From the NCBI GenBank assembly GCA_012841845.1, contig DUTZ01000430.1, positions 1 to 15,200 of the forward strand: 15,200 nt of DNA, in the 5' to 3' direction. The notes under the pieces are model-generated. The model was not told the DNA's origin. It saw only the letters and a program-made list of their open reading frames with translations, and did no database searches. This DNA is from Actinomycetales bacterium (GTDB lineage Bacteria > Actinomycetota > Actinomycetes > Mycobacteriales > Mycobacteriaceae). Position numbers and translations under genes: made by a program. Below are positions 8,162 through 15,200 of the stretch, one piece after another; within the stretch, counting starts at the first letter, position 1, and each line of letters starts with the position of its first letter.

Positions 8162-8959
8162 GTGTTCGGAAGGTCCCGTAAGGGCGTCGTCCCGGCCCGG
8201 ACGCCGGGCGAGCTCGACGCCATGGAGGCCGCGGGTCGGATCGTCGGCCGGGCGCTCGTCGCCGTGCGCGAGGCCGCGACGCCCGGCGCCACCACGGCCG
8301 ACCTCGACGCGGTCGCCGAGCAGGTGATCCGCGACGCCGGGGCCGTGCCCTCCTTCAAGGGGTACGAGGGCTTCCCCGCGTCCATCTGCTCGTCGGTCAA
8401 CGAGGTCGTGGTGCACGGGATACCCGGTGCCGGCACGGTCCTCGCCGAGGGGGACCTCGTCTCGGTGGACTGCGGGGCGATCCTCGACGGCTGGCACGGC
8501 GACTCCGCGTGGACCTTCGGCGTCGGCCGGCTCGACCCCCGCGTGGACACCTTCAACGAGGCCACCCGGGAGGTCCTCGAGGAGGGGATCCTCGCGATGC
8601 GCCCCGGGAACCGGCTCACCGACGTCTCCCACGCCCTCGAGGTGGCCACGCGCCGCGCCGAGGAGCGCCACGGGCTGGCCCTCGGGATCGTCGACGGCTA
8701 CGGGGGCCACGGCATCGGTCGCGAGATGCACGAGTGGCCCTTCCTCGCCAACGAGGGCAGGGCCGGCAAGGGGCCGCGCCTGCAGGTGGGTTCGGTCCTG
8801 GCCGTCGAGCCGATGCTGGTCCTGGGAGGCGAGACGGCGACCCACGTCCTCGGGGACGACTGGACCGTCGTCACCGCCGACGGCGCGCCGGCGTCGCACT
8901 GGGAGCACACCGTCGCCGTCACACCCGACGGGCCGCGGATCCTCACCCCCCGCCCCTGA
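8162..8959 (+). CDS. map: Type I methionine aminopeptidase
   Basis: A 265-residue protein that removes the initiator Met from new proteins. The five metal ligands are visible: Asp103 (SVDCG) and Asp114 (GWHGDSAW), His183 (GYGGHGIG), Glu216 (AVEPM) and Glu248 (HWEHTVAV), numbered from the chosen start. GTG 8162 is chosen because it lies 11 nt after the adk stop and gives an N terminus ([21 protein letters not shown]) like actinobacterial MapA; the ribosome-binding site is weak, so the start is uncertain. ATG 8222 would delete the first strand. The frame stays open far upstream through adk and secY, which is chance. Confidence 0.93.
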   Translation: MFGRSRKGVVPARTPGELDAMEAAGRIVGRALVAVREAATPGATTADLDAVAEQVIRDAGAVPSFKGYEGFPASICSSVNEVVVHGIPGAGTVLAEGDLVSVDCGAILDGWHGDSAWTFGVGRLDPRVDTFNEATREVLEEGILAMRPGNRLTDVSHALEVATRRAEERHGLALGIVDGYGGHGIGREMHEWPFLANEGRAGKGPRLQVGSVLAVEPMLVLGGETATHVLGDDWTVVTADGAPASHWEHTVAVTPDGPRILTPRP

Positions 8960-9130
8960 CCCGCGCCGGGCGGACATATATCGGTGCACTCCGTGCACGA
9001 TTCGCGCCCCGGCGGGGGAGCTGCCGCGCGGGCGCCCCACCGGCCGACGGCGCCGTGCTACCTTCGGGCCGACCTGCACGGAGTTACATCGATCGCTGCC
9101 GTGTTGCACGAGGTGGGAAGGGGCCGGGGA
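8960..9130 (+). promoter_or_regulatory. Intergenic region upstream of the lipase gene
   Basis: This 171-bp gap has an unusually AT-rich patch ACATATAT (8974-8981) followed by two copies of the self-complementary hexamer GTGCAC (8984-8989 and 8993-8998) 3 bp apart. The pair is a plausible protein-binding site. I could not place a convincing -10/-35 pair. The long in-frame extension upstream of the chosen lipase start is not supported as protein. Confidence 0.3.
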
Positions 9131-10378
9131 ATGACCGGGACGACAATCCGTCGAGGGGGAGTGGCGCGCGGCCCGGTCGCGGCGGTGCTGGTGGTGTGCG
9201 TGGCCCTCGCGGCCGTGCTCGCGGCGGTGCCCCGCGCCGGGGCCCAGTCGCTCGCAGAGGGGCCGCTGCCGGCGCCGTTCTACCACACCGACCCCGAGCG
9301 GCTGGCCGGTGCGCGCAACGGTGAGGTGATCAACTCCCGCAGCGTCTCGATGGTCGCCTTCGCCGGCTACCCGGTCACCGAGATCGCCTACCGGTCCACG
9401 GACACGCGCGACGTCCCGGTCCTCGCCACCGCCTCGGTGATCCGTCCCGCGCACGCGCGCCCGGACGGGCCGGTGCTGAGCTATCACCACTACCTCAACG
9501 CGCTCGGCCAGAACTGCGCGCCCACCGAGACGCTCGTCAACCCCACCCTCGAGACGGTCCAGGACAACGCGATGGCGTTCCTGCGGCTCAAGCTGCGGGA
9601 GGGGTGGACCGTGATCATCCCCGACCACCTGGGGCCCAAGGTCGCCTACCCCGGCGGGCAGCTCTCGGGACGGATCGCCCTGGACGGGATGCGGGCGGTC
9701 CGCGACGATCCGCGCTTCGACGCCCGGAACAGCCGGTTCGGCGCGCTGGGCTACTCCGGCGGCGGGATCGCCAGCGCGTGGGTGGCCAACCTCCACGACG
9801 ACTACGCGCCGGACGTCAACCTGGTGGGCGTGGCCCAGGGCGGCATCCCCACCGACATGACAACGATGGCCCGGATGATCGGCAACGCGCCGCACCCGGC
9901 GTTCGGACTGGCGTTCGCCGCTGCCGTCGGCATGGCCCGCGAGTACCCGGACGAGGTGCGGCTCGAGGAGCGGCTCACCCCGACGGGCTGGGACCTCTAC
10001 CACTCGATGCGCGGCCGGTGCACGGCGATGCTGCTGACCCTGGGGGCGTTCCGGTCCGTCCCCATGGTCCTCGAGGGCGGGGACCTCATGGCGGAGGAGG
10101 GGCTCCTGCGGGCCTTCGCCGAGAACAGCGTGGCGCTCTCGCCCGACGTCCCCCGCGTGCCGGTCTTCATGTGGCACTCCCGCACGGATCCGCTCGTGCC
10201 GTACTGGGACGCGGAGGCGACGGCGAAGCGGTACTGCCGGGAGGGGACGCCGATCGTCTGGGAGCCCGGACTCGCCCCGGAGCACCTGCTGGGGGCGGTG
10301 GAGAAGCTCCCCGCCGCCCTGGACTGGCTCCAGCAGCGGTTCGACGGGGTGCCCGCGCCGCGCGCCTGCACCGTCTGA
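9131..10378 (+). CDS. Secreted LIP-family lipase/esterase
   Basis: A 415-residue protein with a signal peptide: basic TIRRGGVARG, a hydrophobic run (about residues 15-33) and a probable cut after AGA at residue 38. The rest matches the secretory lipase (LIP) family common in Mycobacteriales, related to Candida antarctica lipase A. Catalytic residues are Ser209 in GYSGGG, Asp353 in RTDPLVPYW and His385 in APEHLLG. Cys129, 297, 369 and 413 could form disulfides outside the cell. ATG 9131 is preferred because GGGAAGGGG (9115-9123) precedes it and the signal peptide begins properly; a GTG at 8984 would add 49 unlikely residues. It interrupts the run of translation genes between map and infA and probably has its own promoter. 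Substrate is unknown; acylglycerols are likely. Confidence 0.88.
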   Translation: MTGTTIRRGGVARGPVAAVLVVCVALAAVLAAVPRAGAQSLAEGPLPAPFYHTDPERLAGARNGEVINSRSVSMVAFAGYPVTEIAYRSTDTRDVPVLATASVIRPAHARPDGPVLSYHHYLNALGQNCAPTETLVNPTLETVQDNAMAFLRLKLREGWTVIIPDHLGPKVAYPGGQLSGRIALDGMRAVRDDPRFDARNSRFGALGYSGGGIASAWVANLHDDYAPDVNLVGVAQGGIPTDMTTMARMIGNAPHPAFGLAFAAAVGMAREYPDEVRLEERLTPTGWDLYHSMRGRCTAMLLTLGAFRSVPMVLEGGDLMAEEGLLRAFAENSVALSPDVPRVPVFMWHSRTDPLVPYWDAEATAKRYCREGTPIVWEPGLAPEHLLGAVEKLPAALDWLQQRFDGVPAPRACTV

Positions 10379-10399
10379 CCGCGACGGCGTCCGCCGCGA

Positions 10400-10429
10400 T
10401 TGGCGATCCGTCCACGCCTGCCGTAGTCT
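10400..10429 (+). promoter_or_regulatory. Predicted promoter of infA
   Basis: TTGGCG (10400-10405) and TAGTCT (10424-10429) are 18 bp apart and fit housekeeping promoter boxes. The leader of about 80 nt holds a 7-bp stem GGTGTGC/GCGCACC (10438-10457, one G-U pair), the palindrome CTACCGGTAG, and a 6-bp stem CCTGGG/CCCGGG, then the ribosome-binding site GGAGGA (10501-10506). Confidence 0.55.
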
Positions 10430-10517
10430 GATACGTCGGTGTGCCCACCAGCGCACCACCTACCGGTAGACGATCACCTGGGAGAACACCCGGGCGAGAT
10501 GGAGGACCGTAACCAGC

Positions 10518-10739
10518 ATGGCAAAGAAGGACGGAGCCATCGAGGTCGAGGGCCGCGTCGTCGAGCCGTTGCCGAACGCTATGTTCCGCATCGAGCTGGA
10601 GAACGGGCACAAGGTCCTCGCCCACATCAGCGGCAAGATGCGGCAGCACTACATCCGCATCCTGCCGGAGGACCGCGTGGTCGTGGAGCTCTCGCCCTAC
10701 GACCTCACCCGCGGTCGCATCGTCTACCGCTACAAGTAA
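10518..10739 (+). CDS. infA: Translation initiation factor IF-1
   Basis: A 73-residue IF-1, a single OB-fold, reading [20 protein letters not shown] with the conserved [20 protein letters not shown] and the end [11 protein letters not shown]. It occupies the 30S A site during initiation. GGAGGA (10501-10506) stands 11 nt before the ATG. In many bacteria rpmJ (L36) follows immediately; here it does not, and a hairpin and a 166-bp gap lead to rpsM. Confidence 0.98.
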   Translation: MAKKDGAIEVEGRVVEPLPNAMFRIELENGHKVLAHISGKMRQHYIRILPEDRVVVELSPYDLTRGRIVYRYK

Positions 10740-10905
10740 GACGCTCAACTCCCCGTATCAGCCGTCCCGCCCCTCCGGGTGGGACGGAGACACACCCCCG
10801 GACGCGGAGGCCGGGGCCCCGGGCCGGGTGCTCATCGTGAGATGACCGCACGGACCGAGGACGGTCGGGGAGCAGACCTACCGCACGACGAAAGAGAATC
10901 GCCAC
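10740..10905 (+). terminator. infA-rpsM gap with a hairpin
   Basis: CCGTCCCGCCC (10762-10772), loop CTCC, GGGTGGGACGG (10777-10787) form an 11-bp stem with one G-U pair and no T run. Further on are a GC-rich palindrome CCGGGGCCCCGG (about 10813-10824) and a small stem GACCG/CGGTC near 10855. The first hairpin could end part of the infA transcript. No rpmJ reading frame is present on either strand, and I found no clear promoter for rpsM. Confidence 0.45.
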
Positions 10906-11274
10906 ATGGCACGTCTTGCCGGCGTCGATCTCCCTCGCGACAAGCGCATGGAGATCGCGCTCACCTACATTTTCGGCATCGGTCGCACCCGGTCGCTGGA
11001 GATCCTGGAGCGGACGGGCATCAGCCCTGACCTGCGTTCCAAGGACCTCACGGACGAGCAGCTCGCGACCCTCCGAGACGACATCGAGGGCAACTACAAG
11101 GTGGAGGGCGACCTCCGCCGCGAGGTGCAGGCCGACATCCGTCGCAAGATCGAGATCGGCTGCTACCAGGGTTTCCGCCACCGCCGGGGCCTCCCCGTCC
11201 ACGGACAGCGGACCAAGACCAACGCCCGTACCCGTAAGGGCCCGAAGAAGACCGTCGCCGGAAAGAAGAAGTAA
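10906..11274 (+). CDS. rpsM: 30S ribosomal protein S13
   Basis: A 122-residue S13 beginning [20 protein letters not shown] and containing [15 protein letters not shown], with the conserved [27 protein letters not shown] region, here split for length as [15 protein letters not shown] and [11 protein letters not shown]. The basic tail ends [10 protein letters not shown]13 sits in the 30S head and contacts tRNA and the 50S subunit. AAAGAGAA (10891-10898) is the ribosome-binding site. Its TAA shares a base with the rpsK ATG (TAATG), so the two are coupled. It is the first gene of the alpha operon. Confidence 0.98.
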   Translation: MARLAGVDLPRDKRMEIALTYIFGIGRTRSLEILERTGISPDLRSKDLTDEQLATLRDDIEGNYKVEGDLRREVQADIRRKIEIGCYQGFRHRRGLPVHGQRTKTNARTRKGPKKTVAGKKK

Positions 11275-11681
11275 TGCCCCCCAAGTCACGCGCTGCGGGC
11301 CCCAAGAAGTCGGGTCGCCGCAGGGATAAGAAGAACGTCGCTCACGGCCAGGCCCACATCAAGAGCACGTTCAACAACACCATCGTCTCGATCACCGACC
11401 CGTCGGGTGCCGTCATCTCCTGGGCGTCGTCCGGTCACGTCGGCTTCAAGGGCTCGCGCAAGTCGACGCCCTTCGCCGCCCAGCTCGCCGCCGAGAACGC
11501 GGCCCGCAAGGCGCAGGAGCACGGCATGAAGAAGGTCGACGTGTTCGTCAAGGGCCCCGGTTCGGGTCGTGAGACCGCGATCCGCTCGCTGCAGGCCGCC
11601 GGCCTCGAGGTGGGCACGATCTCCGATGTCACCCCCCAGCCGCACAACGGCTGCCGTCCGCCCAAGCGGCGTCGAGTCTGA
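11274..11681 (+). CDS. rpsK: 30S ribosomal protein S11
   Basis: A 135-residue S11 with the core [19 protein letters not shown], the segment [19 protein letters not shown], and the conserved end [18 protein letters not shown]. It lies on the 30S platform beside the mRNA exit. The basic N-terminal 25 residues are typical of actinobacteria. The ATG overlaps the rpsM stop by one base; GGAAAGAAG at the end of rpsM is a probable ribosome-binding site. Confidence 0.98.
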   Translation: MPPKSRAAGPKKSGRRRDKKNVAHGQAHIKSTFNNTIVSITDPSGAVISWASSGHVGFKGSRKSTPFAAQLAAENAARKAQEHGMKKVDVFVKGPGSGRETAIRSLQAAGLEVGTISDVTPQPHNGCRPPKRRRV

Positions 11682-11702
11682 GGCCGAAGGAGCTAGAGAA
11701 CA

Positions 11703-12308
11703 ATGGCACGTTACACCGGCCCCGCCACCCGCAAGTCGCGTCGTCTCGGCGTGGACCTCGTGGGTGGGGACACCGCCTTCGAGCGTCGGCCCTTCCCGCC
11801 CGGCCACCACGGCCGCGCGCGGATCAAGGAGTCCGAGTACCGCCTCCAGCTGCAGGAGAAGCAGAAGGCCCGCTTCACCTACGGCGTCATGGAGAAGCAG
11901 TTCCGTCGTTACTACGAGGAGGCCAACCGCCGCGCCGGCAAGACCGGTGAGAACCTCCTCCAGATCCTCGAGTCGCGTCTGGACAACGTCGTGTACCGCG
12001 CGGGTCTCGCGCGCACGCGCCGCCAGGCCCGTCAGCTCGTGAGCCACGGTCACTTCCTGGTCAACGACCAGAAGGTCACCATCCCGAGCTACCGCGTCTC
12101 GCAGTACGACATCATCGACGTCCGTCCCAAGTCCACCAAGATGGACTGGTACGAGATCGCCGCCGAGACGCTCGGCGAGCGTCCCGTGCCGGCGTGGCTG
12201 CAGGTCGTCCCCACGACGCTCCGCATCCTCGTCCACCAGCTCCCCGAGCGCGCCCAGATCGAGGTGCCGCTCCAGGAGCAGCTGATCGTCGAGCTCTACT
12301 CGAAGTGA
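11703..12308 (+). CDS. rpsD: 30S ribosomal protein S4
   Basis: A 201-residue S4 with MARYTGPATRKSRRLGVDL at the start, the helical domain around RLQLQEKQKARFTYGVMEKQ, and the S4 RNA-binding motif RLDNVVYRAGLARTRRQARQ (about residues 93-155 for the domain). It has no cysteines, so it is the zinc-free form. S4 binds the 5' domain of 16S rRNA early in assembly and, in E. coli, represses alpha operon translation. AAGGAG (11687-11692) lies 10 nt before the ATG. A strong hairpin follows within the operon. Confidence 0.98.
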   Translation: MARYTGPATRKSRRLGVDLVGGDTAFERRPFPPGHHGRARIKESEYRLQLQEKQKARFTYGVMEKQFRRYYEEANRRAGKTGENLLQILESRLDNVVYRAGLARTRRQARQLVSHGHFLVNDQKVTIPSYRVSQYDIIDVRPKSTKMDWYEIAAETLGERPVPAWLQVVPTTLRILVHQLPERAQIEVPLQEQLIVELYSK

Positions 12309-12319
12309 TCTGTCCTCCC

Positions 12320-12362
12320 CCGTCGCCGGGCGGGCCGCACACCGCGGTCCGCCCGGCGACGG
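12320..12362 (+). terminator. Strong hairpin between rpsD and rpoA
   Basis: CGTCGCCGGGCGGGCCGC (12321-12338), loop ACACC, and its complement (12344-12361) with one G-U pair form an 18-bp stem, 19 bp with the outer C12320-G12362. It begins 12 nt after the rpsD stop and lacks a T run. It could be a partial terminator, an attenuator or an mRNA-processing site that sets rpoA-rplQ levels apart from the S13-S11-S4 genes. Confidence 0.6.
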
Positions 12363-12414
12363 TGGGTTCCTACGGCGTCAAATAGCGGACGCCGAGAATC
12401 GAAAGAGGTAGCAC

Positions 12415-13452
12415 ATGCTCATCTCCCAGCGGCCCACCCTCACCGAGGAGGTCGTGTCCGAGAACCGCTCGCGGTTCGTGCTCGAGCCCCTCGAGCCCGG
12501 ATTCGGCTACACCATCGGAAACTCCCTGCGGCGCACGCTGCTCTCGTCCATCCCGGGCGCGGCGGTCACGAGCATCCGCATCGAGGGCGTCCTCCACGAG
12601 TTCACCACCGTGCCGGGCGTCAAGGAGGATGTCACCGACATCATCCTCAACCTCAAGGGCCTGGTCGTCTCGTCCGTCGAGGACGAGCCCGTCACCATGT
12701 ACCTCAAGAAGCAGGGCCCGGGCCCCGTCACCGCCGGCGACATCGTGCCGCCGGCCGGCGTGGAGGTCCACAACCCGGACCTGCACATCGCGACTCTCAA
12801 CGAGAAGGGCCGCCTGGAGATCGAACTCGTCGTGGAGCGTGGCCGCGGCTACGTCCCCGCCGGCCTCAACAAGGACGCGGGTCACGAGATCGGCCGCATC
12901 CCGGTCGACTCGATCTACTCGCCCGTCCTCAAGGTGAGCTACAAGGTCGAGGCCACGCGTGTGCACCAGCGCACCGACTTCGACCGTCTGGTCCTGGACG
13001 TGGAGACCAAGAACTCCATGACGGCCCGCGACGCGCTGGCCTCGGCCGGCAAGACGCTGGTCGAGCTCTTCGGCCTGGCCCGTGAGCTCAACGAGGAGGC
13101 CGAGGGCATCGAGATCGGCCCCAGCCCCGCCGAGGCCGACCACATCGCGGCGTACGGCATGCCGATCGACGACCTGGAGCTCTCGGTCCGGTCCTACAAC
13201 TGCCTCAAGCGCGAGGGTGTCCACACGGTGGGCGAGCTCGTGGCCCGGAGCGAGTCGGACCTGCTCGACATCCGCAACTTCGGCCAGAAGTCGATCGACG
13301 AGGTCAAGGTCAAGCTCGTGGAGCTGGGCCTCTCGCTCAAGGATGCGCCCCCCGGGTTCGACCCCGCCTCGGTGGCCGGCTACGACGCCGAGACCGGCAC
13401 GTGGTCGAACGACGACGGTGGCGACGCCTACCTCGAGACCGAGCAGCTCTGA
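12415..13452 (+). CDS. rpoA: DNA-directed RNA polymerase alpha subunit
   Basis: A 345-residue alpha subunit, the usual actinobacterial length. The N-terminal domain (about 1-235) contains the dimerisation signature [19 protein letters not shown] near residues 30-48, and [11 protein letters not shown] short linker leads to the C-terminal domain (about 248-312), with [18 protein letters not shown], whose Arg259 corresponds to the DNA-contacting Arg265 of E. coli, and [13 protein letters not shown]. An acidic tail follows. AAAGAGG (12402-12408) is 6 nt before the ATG. It lies 106 bp after rpsD, downstream of a strong hairpin, so it may also have its own promoter, though none is clear. Confidence 0.98.
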   Translation: MLISQRPTLTEEVVSENRSRFVLEPLEPGFGYTIGNSLRRTLLSSIPGAAVTSIRIEGVLHEFTTVPGVKEDVTDIILNLKGLVVSSVEDEPVTMYLKKQGPGPVTAGDIVPPAGVEVHNPDLHIATLNEKGRLEIELVVERGRGYVPAGLNKDAGHEIGRIPVDSIYSPVLKVSYKVEATRVHQRTDFDRLVLDVETKNSMTARDALASAGKTLVELFGLARELNEEAEGIEIGPSPAEADHIAAYGMPIDDLELSVRSYNCLKREGVHTVGELVARSESDLLDIRNFGQKSIDEVKVKLVELGLSLKDAPPGFDPASVAGYDAETGTWSNDDGGDAYLETEQL

Positions 13453-13486
13453 CGAGCGCTCAGCACATTATTCCTAGGAGAATCTG

Positions 13487-14101
13487 ATGCCCAAGCCCAA
13501 GAAGGGCGCCCGCCTCGGCGGTTCCGCTTCCCACCAGCGGCTCATCCTCGCGAACATGGCCACCCAGCTGTTCGAGCACGACGCCATCCGCACCACGGAG
13601 ACCAAGGCGAAGCTGCTGCGTCCGTACGCCGAGAAGCTCATCACCAAGGCGCGTCGCGGCACGCTGGCCGACCGTCGTGAGGCCGCCAAGGTCATCCGCG
13701 ACAAGGACGTCCTGCACAAGCTGTTCGCGGAGATCGGCCCCCGTGCCGCGAACCGCGACGGCGGCTACACCCGGATCGTCAAGCTCGAGAACCGCAAGGG
13801 CGACAACGCGCCCATGGCGATGATCGCGCTCGTCACCGAGGAGCTCGCCTCCTCCGAGGCCTCGCGCGCCACCCGCGCCGCGGCCTCGAAGAAGGCCGCC
13901 GAGAAGCCGGCCGCGACGGAGGAGCCCGCCGAGGACACCGGGTCCGACGCCACCGCCGAGGCCGAGGCCAACAGCCCGGTCGCGGACCAGGTCGAGGCCG
14001 CCGACGACGCCGAGGTCACCAAGGCCGAGGAGACCGCCGAGGTCGTCTCCGAGGACTCGACCCACGCCGACGACACCGAGCAGAAGGCCGACGACGCCTG
14101 A
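13487..14101 (+). CDS. rplQ: 50S ribosomal protein L17
   Basis: A 204-residue L17. The conserved core is residues 1-118: [20 protein letters not shown], then [18 protein letters not shown] and [20 protein letters not shown]. From about 119 on there is an Ala/Glu/Asp-rich acidic tail of about 85 residues, absent from E. coli L17 (127 residues) but common in actinobacteria. L17 lies near the peptide exit tunnel. AGGAG (13476-13480) stands 6 nt before the ATG. It is the last gene of the alpha operon and is followed by two hairpins. Confidence 0.97.
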   Translation: MPKPKKGARLGGSASHQRLILANMATQLFEHDAIRTTETKAKLLRPYAEKLITKARRGTLADRREAAKVIRDKDVLHKLFAEIGPRAANRDGGYTRIVKLENRKGDNAPMAMIALVTEELASSEASRATRAAASKKAAEKPAATEEPAEDTGSDATAEAEANSPVADQVEAADDAEVTKAEETAEVVSEDSTHADDTEQKADDA

Positions 14102-14113
14102 TCCGTCCCGGCC

Positions 14114-14177
14114 CGATCCGCTCGGATCGCGCTCACGAGGGCCCCGTCCCCGCCACGTGCGGGGGTGGGGCCCTCGT
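14114..14177. terminator. Twin-hairpin terminator after rplQ
   Basis: A small palindromic stem CGATCCG (14114-14120)/CGGATCG (14123-14129) is followed by a large stem CGAGGGCCCCGTCCCCGC (14136-14153), loop CACGT, and its complement (14159-14176) with two G-U pairs, 19 bp with the A14135-T14177 pair. No T run follows. It lies between convergent genes and may stop transcripts from both sides. Confidence 0.75.
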
Positions 14178-14206
14178 CGCGTCGGCCGCCCCACTGCGCA
14201 ACCCCG

Positions 14207-14271
14207 CCACCCCGGCACGCGGCCACCCCGGCACGCGGCCACCCCGCTACGCCGTCCCCCCCGGCACGCGG
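14207..14271. repeat. Short GC-rich direct repeats
   Basis: CCACCCCGGCACGCGG occurs twice head to tail (14207-14222 and 14223-14238), followed by a partial third copy CCACCCCG (14239-14246). The core CCCCGGCACGCGG recurs at 14259-14271. No function is evident; replication slippage in non-coding DNA is the simplest explanation. Confidence 0.75.
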
Positions 14272-14272
14272 A

Positions 14273-14327
14273 TTGCACAACACCACGGCGGCAACGCGCG
14301 AGAGACTCCCGAGCTGGCGTTGTGCAA
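14273..14327. repeat. Spaced inverted repeat TTGCACAAC/GTTGTGCAA
   Basis: TTGCACAAC (14273-14281) and GTTGTGCAA (14319-14327) are perfect 9-bp inverted copies 37 bp apart. The arms are AT-richer than their surroundings. They lie in the spacer between the convergent rplQ and SGNH-hydrolase genes and could pair in a transcript or bind a protein. Confidence 0.5.
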
Positions 14328-14384
14328 ACAAGCGGCGGTGGTGTGCATTCAGGCGGCGGCGGCGTGCAGAACCGGCGGCGGCGC
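14322..14384. repeat. Three 21-bp tandem repeats
   Basis: GTGCA occurs at 14322, 14343 and 14364, exactly 21 bp apart. Each is followed by five variable bases and a GCGGCGG-type run. The first unit overlaps the right arm of the inverted repeat. They end 14 bp before the stop of the minus-strand hydrolase gene. Confidence 0.6.
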
Positions 14385-14398
14385 CGTGGCGGCAGCGG

Positions 14399-15200
14399 CT
14401 ATAGCACCGCGCCGACGGCATCCGCCATCGCGCGGTGCCCCGCGGCGGTGGGATGCATGGGGTGCGAGCCGGTCTCGACGCCGGTGAAGTCGGTGTAGCG
14501 CTCGTCCGGGGCGGCGCAGGCGCTGCGCTCCCGGGCGTCCGCCGGCAGGACCGCCTCCGCCCCGGCCCGCCCGGCGGCGTCGGTGACGATGCGGTTGATC
14601 CGTTCGGTGACGGCGCGCGTCCAGGTGACGTCGCCGGGGCTCATGCGGGAGACGAAGTCGCAGCCGCCGTCGGCGGGCACGAGCGGCAGATACGCGGTGG
14701 TGACGACCCGGGCGTCGGGGGAACGCTCGCGGATGCCGGCGTACACGGCGTCGAGCCGATCCCCGAGGCCGTCGAGCGCGTCGGTGACCGGCAGCTCCAG
14801 GCGGTCGCGGCACGGGGCCCCGGCGGCCGCCCGCGGGGTCTGCACGATGCACTCGACCATCGCCCCGAACCCGATGTCGTTGCCGCCGATCGACAGGGTC
14901 ACGAGGTCGGTGTCGCCGGTGAGGGCGTCGAACTGCGGCGGGGTCTCGGCGATCTGCGGCGCCGTCATGTCCGGCGTCTCGGCGCCGCCGCAGGTCACGT
15001 CCACGAGCTCGCCCACGTCCGGCCGCTCGGCGAGCAGCGACGCGTAGTTCCGCGACGAGCGGTGGCAGGCCTCCGGACCGCTCGTCGGTGCGGCGGTGGG
15101 GCCGAGCGCGGCGAACGAGTCGCCCAGGGCCACGTAGCGGGCGTACCGCGGTGCGGCGTCGGCACCGGGCTCGGAGGCACCGGGCTCGGACGCGTCGGCC
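14399..15200 (-). CDS. Secreted SGNH-hydrolase (GDSL lipase/esterase), 5' partial
   Basis: The frame is open to the right edge, so the start and any signal peptide lie outside. About 266 residues are visible. Block I YVALGDSF carries the nucleophile Ser (nt 15116-15118); the GTG at 15133 is the Val of this motif, not a start. Block III is SIGGNDIGF with Asn at nt 14879-14881, and block V is MHPTAAGH with His at nt 14453-14455. The Asp usual three residues before the His is replaced by His, as in Ser-His dyad members such as the Streptomyces scabies esterase. Six cysteines could form the three disulfides typical of secreted Streptomyces-type SGNH lipases. The visible N-terminal part repeats ASEPG twice, a likely linker. 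It converges on rplQ. Substrate is unknown. Confidence 0.88.
   Translation of the reverse strand, partial: ADASEPGASEPGADAAPRYARYVALGDSFAALGPTAAPTSGPEACHRSSRNYASLLAERPDVGELVDVTCGGAETPDMTAPQIAETPPQFDALTGDTDLVTLSIGGNDIGFGAMVECIVQTPRAAAGAPCRDRLELPVTDALDGLGDRLDAVYAGIRERSPDARVVTTAYLPLVPADGGCDFVSRMSPGDVTWTRAVTERINRIVTDAAGRAGAEAVLPADARERSACAAPDERYTDFTGVETGSHPMHPTAAGHRAMADAVGAVL

Noticed and set aside
6248..8959. A 903-codon plus-strand frame across secY, adk and map
   Set aside because: Only its last 265 codons (map) read as protein. The part over secY and adk is an Arg/His/Pro-rich shadow of genuine genes, kept open by high GC content.
8984..9130. A 49-residue N-terminal extension of the lipase from GTG 8984
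   Set aside because: It would bury the signal peptide, lacks a ribosome-binding site and has low-complexity composition.
8066..10459. A 797-codon minus-strand frame opposite map and the lipase gene
   Set aside because: Its product is low-complexity Arg/Gly/Val/Asp-rich without any recognisable domain, and both plus-strand genes are clear.
14207..14384. Possible CRISPR array in the repeat spacer
   Set aside because: Repeats are short, imperfect and head to tail without unique spacers of regular length, and there are no cas genes nearby.
14157..14498. A 113-codon plus-strand frame through the repeat spacer
   Set aside because: The product is Pro/Arg/Gly repeats, has no ribosome-binding site, and runs over a terminator hairpin arm and into the opposite SGNH gene.

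Overview
This window comes from a high-GC actinobacterium and holds most of the spc and alpha ribosomal-protein operons. Several points suggest a mycolic-acid-containing member of the Mycobacteriales, close to Corynebacterium or Dietzia in layout: a mycolyltransferase-like esterase, a secretory LIP-type lipase, short-LID adenylate kinase, an acidic tail on L17, a basic RG-rich head on S5, and TAnnnT-type -10 boxes. The genus is inferred from layout and composition, not proven.

Layout. Positions 2-1699 hold the 3' part of an antigen-85/mycolyltransferase-like esterase and a TetR regulator. They lie where the S10 operon (ending in rpsQ) would otherwise abut rplN. Positions 1700-6069 carry the spc operon: rplN-rplX-rplE, a structured 274-bp gap, then rpsH-rplF-rplR-rpsE-rpmD-rplO. 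A tandem-hairpin region and a new promoter follow (6070-6263), then secY-adk-map (6264-8959). A secreted lipase gene (9131-10378) separates this block from infA (10518-10739) and the alpha operon rpsM-rpsK-rpsD-rpoA-rplQ (10906-14101). A strong hairpin closes the operon. After a repeat-rich spacer, a convergent SGNH-hydrolase gene on the minus strand runs off the right edge.

The main block makes ribosomal proteins, initiation factor 1, the RNA polymerase alpha subunit, the SecY translocon channel, adenylate kinase and methionine aminopeptidase. These are growth-rate-linked core functions, often coupled by very short or overlapping junctions (rplN/rplX 1 nt, rpsM/rpsK TAATG).

I see no wholly new system. 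The points that deserve a second look are: absence of both usual zinc-ribbon ribosomal genes (rpsN after rplE, rpmJ after infA); a 14-codon micro-ORF bridging rplR and rpsE with overlapping stop/start codons at both ends; structured leaders before rplN and rpsH; a 19-bp hairpin inside the alpha operon between rpsD and rpoA; twin-hairpin endings after rplO and rplQ; and two small repeat families downstream of rplQ.
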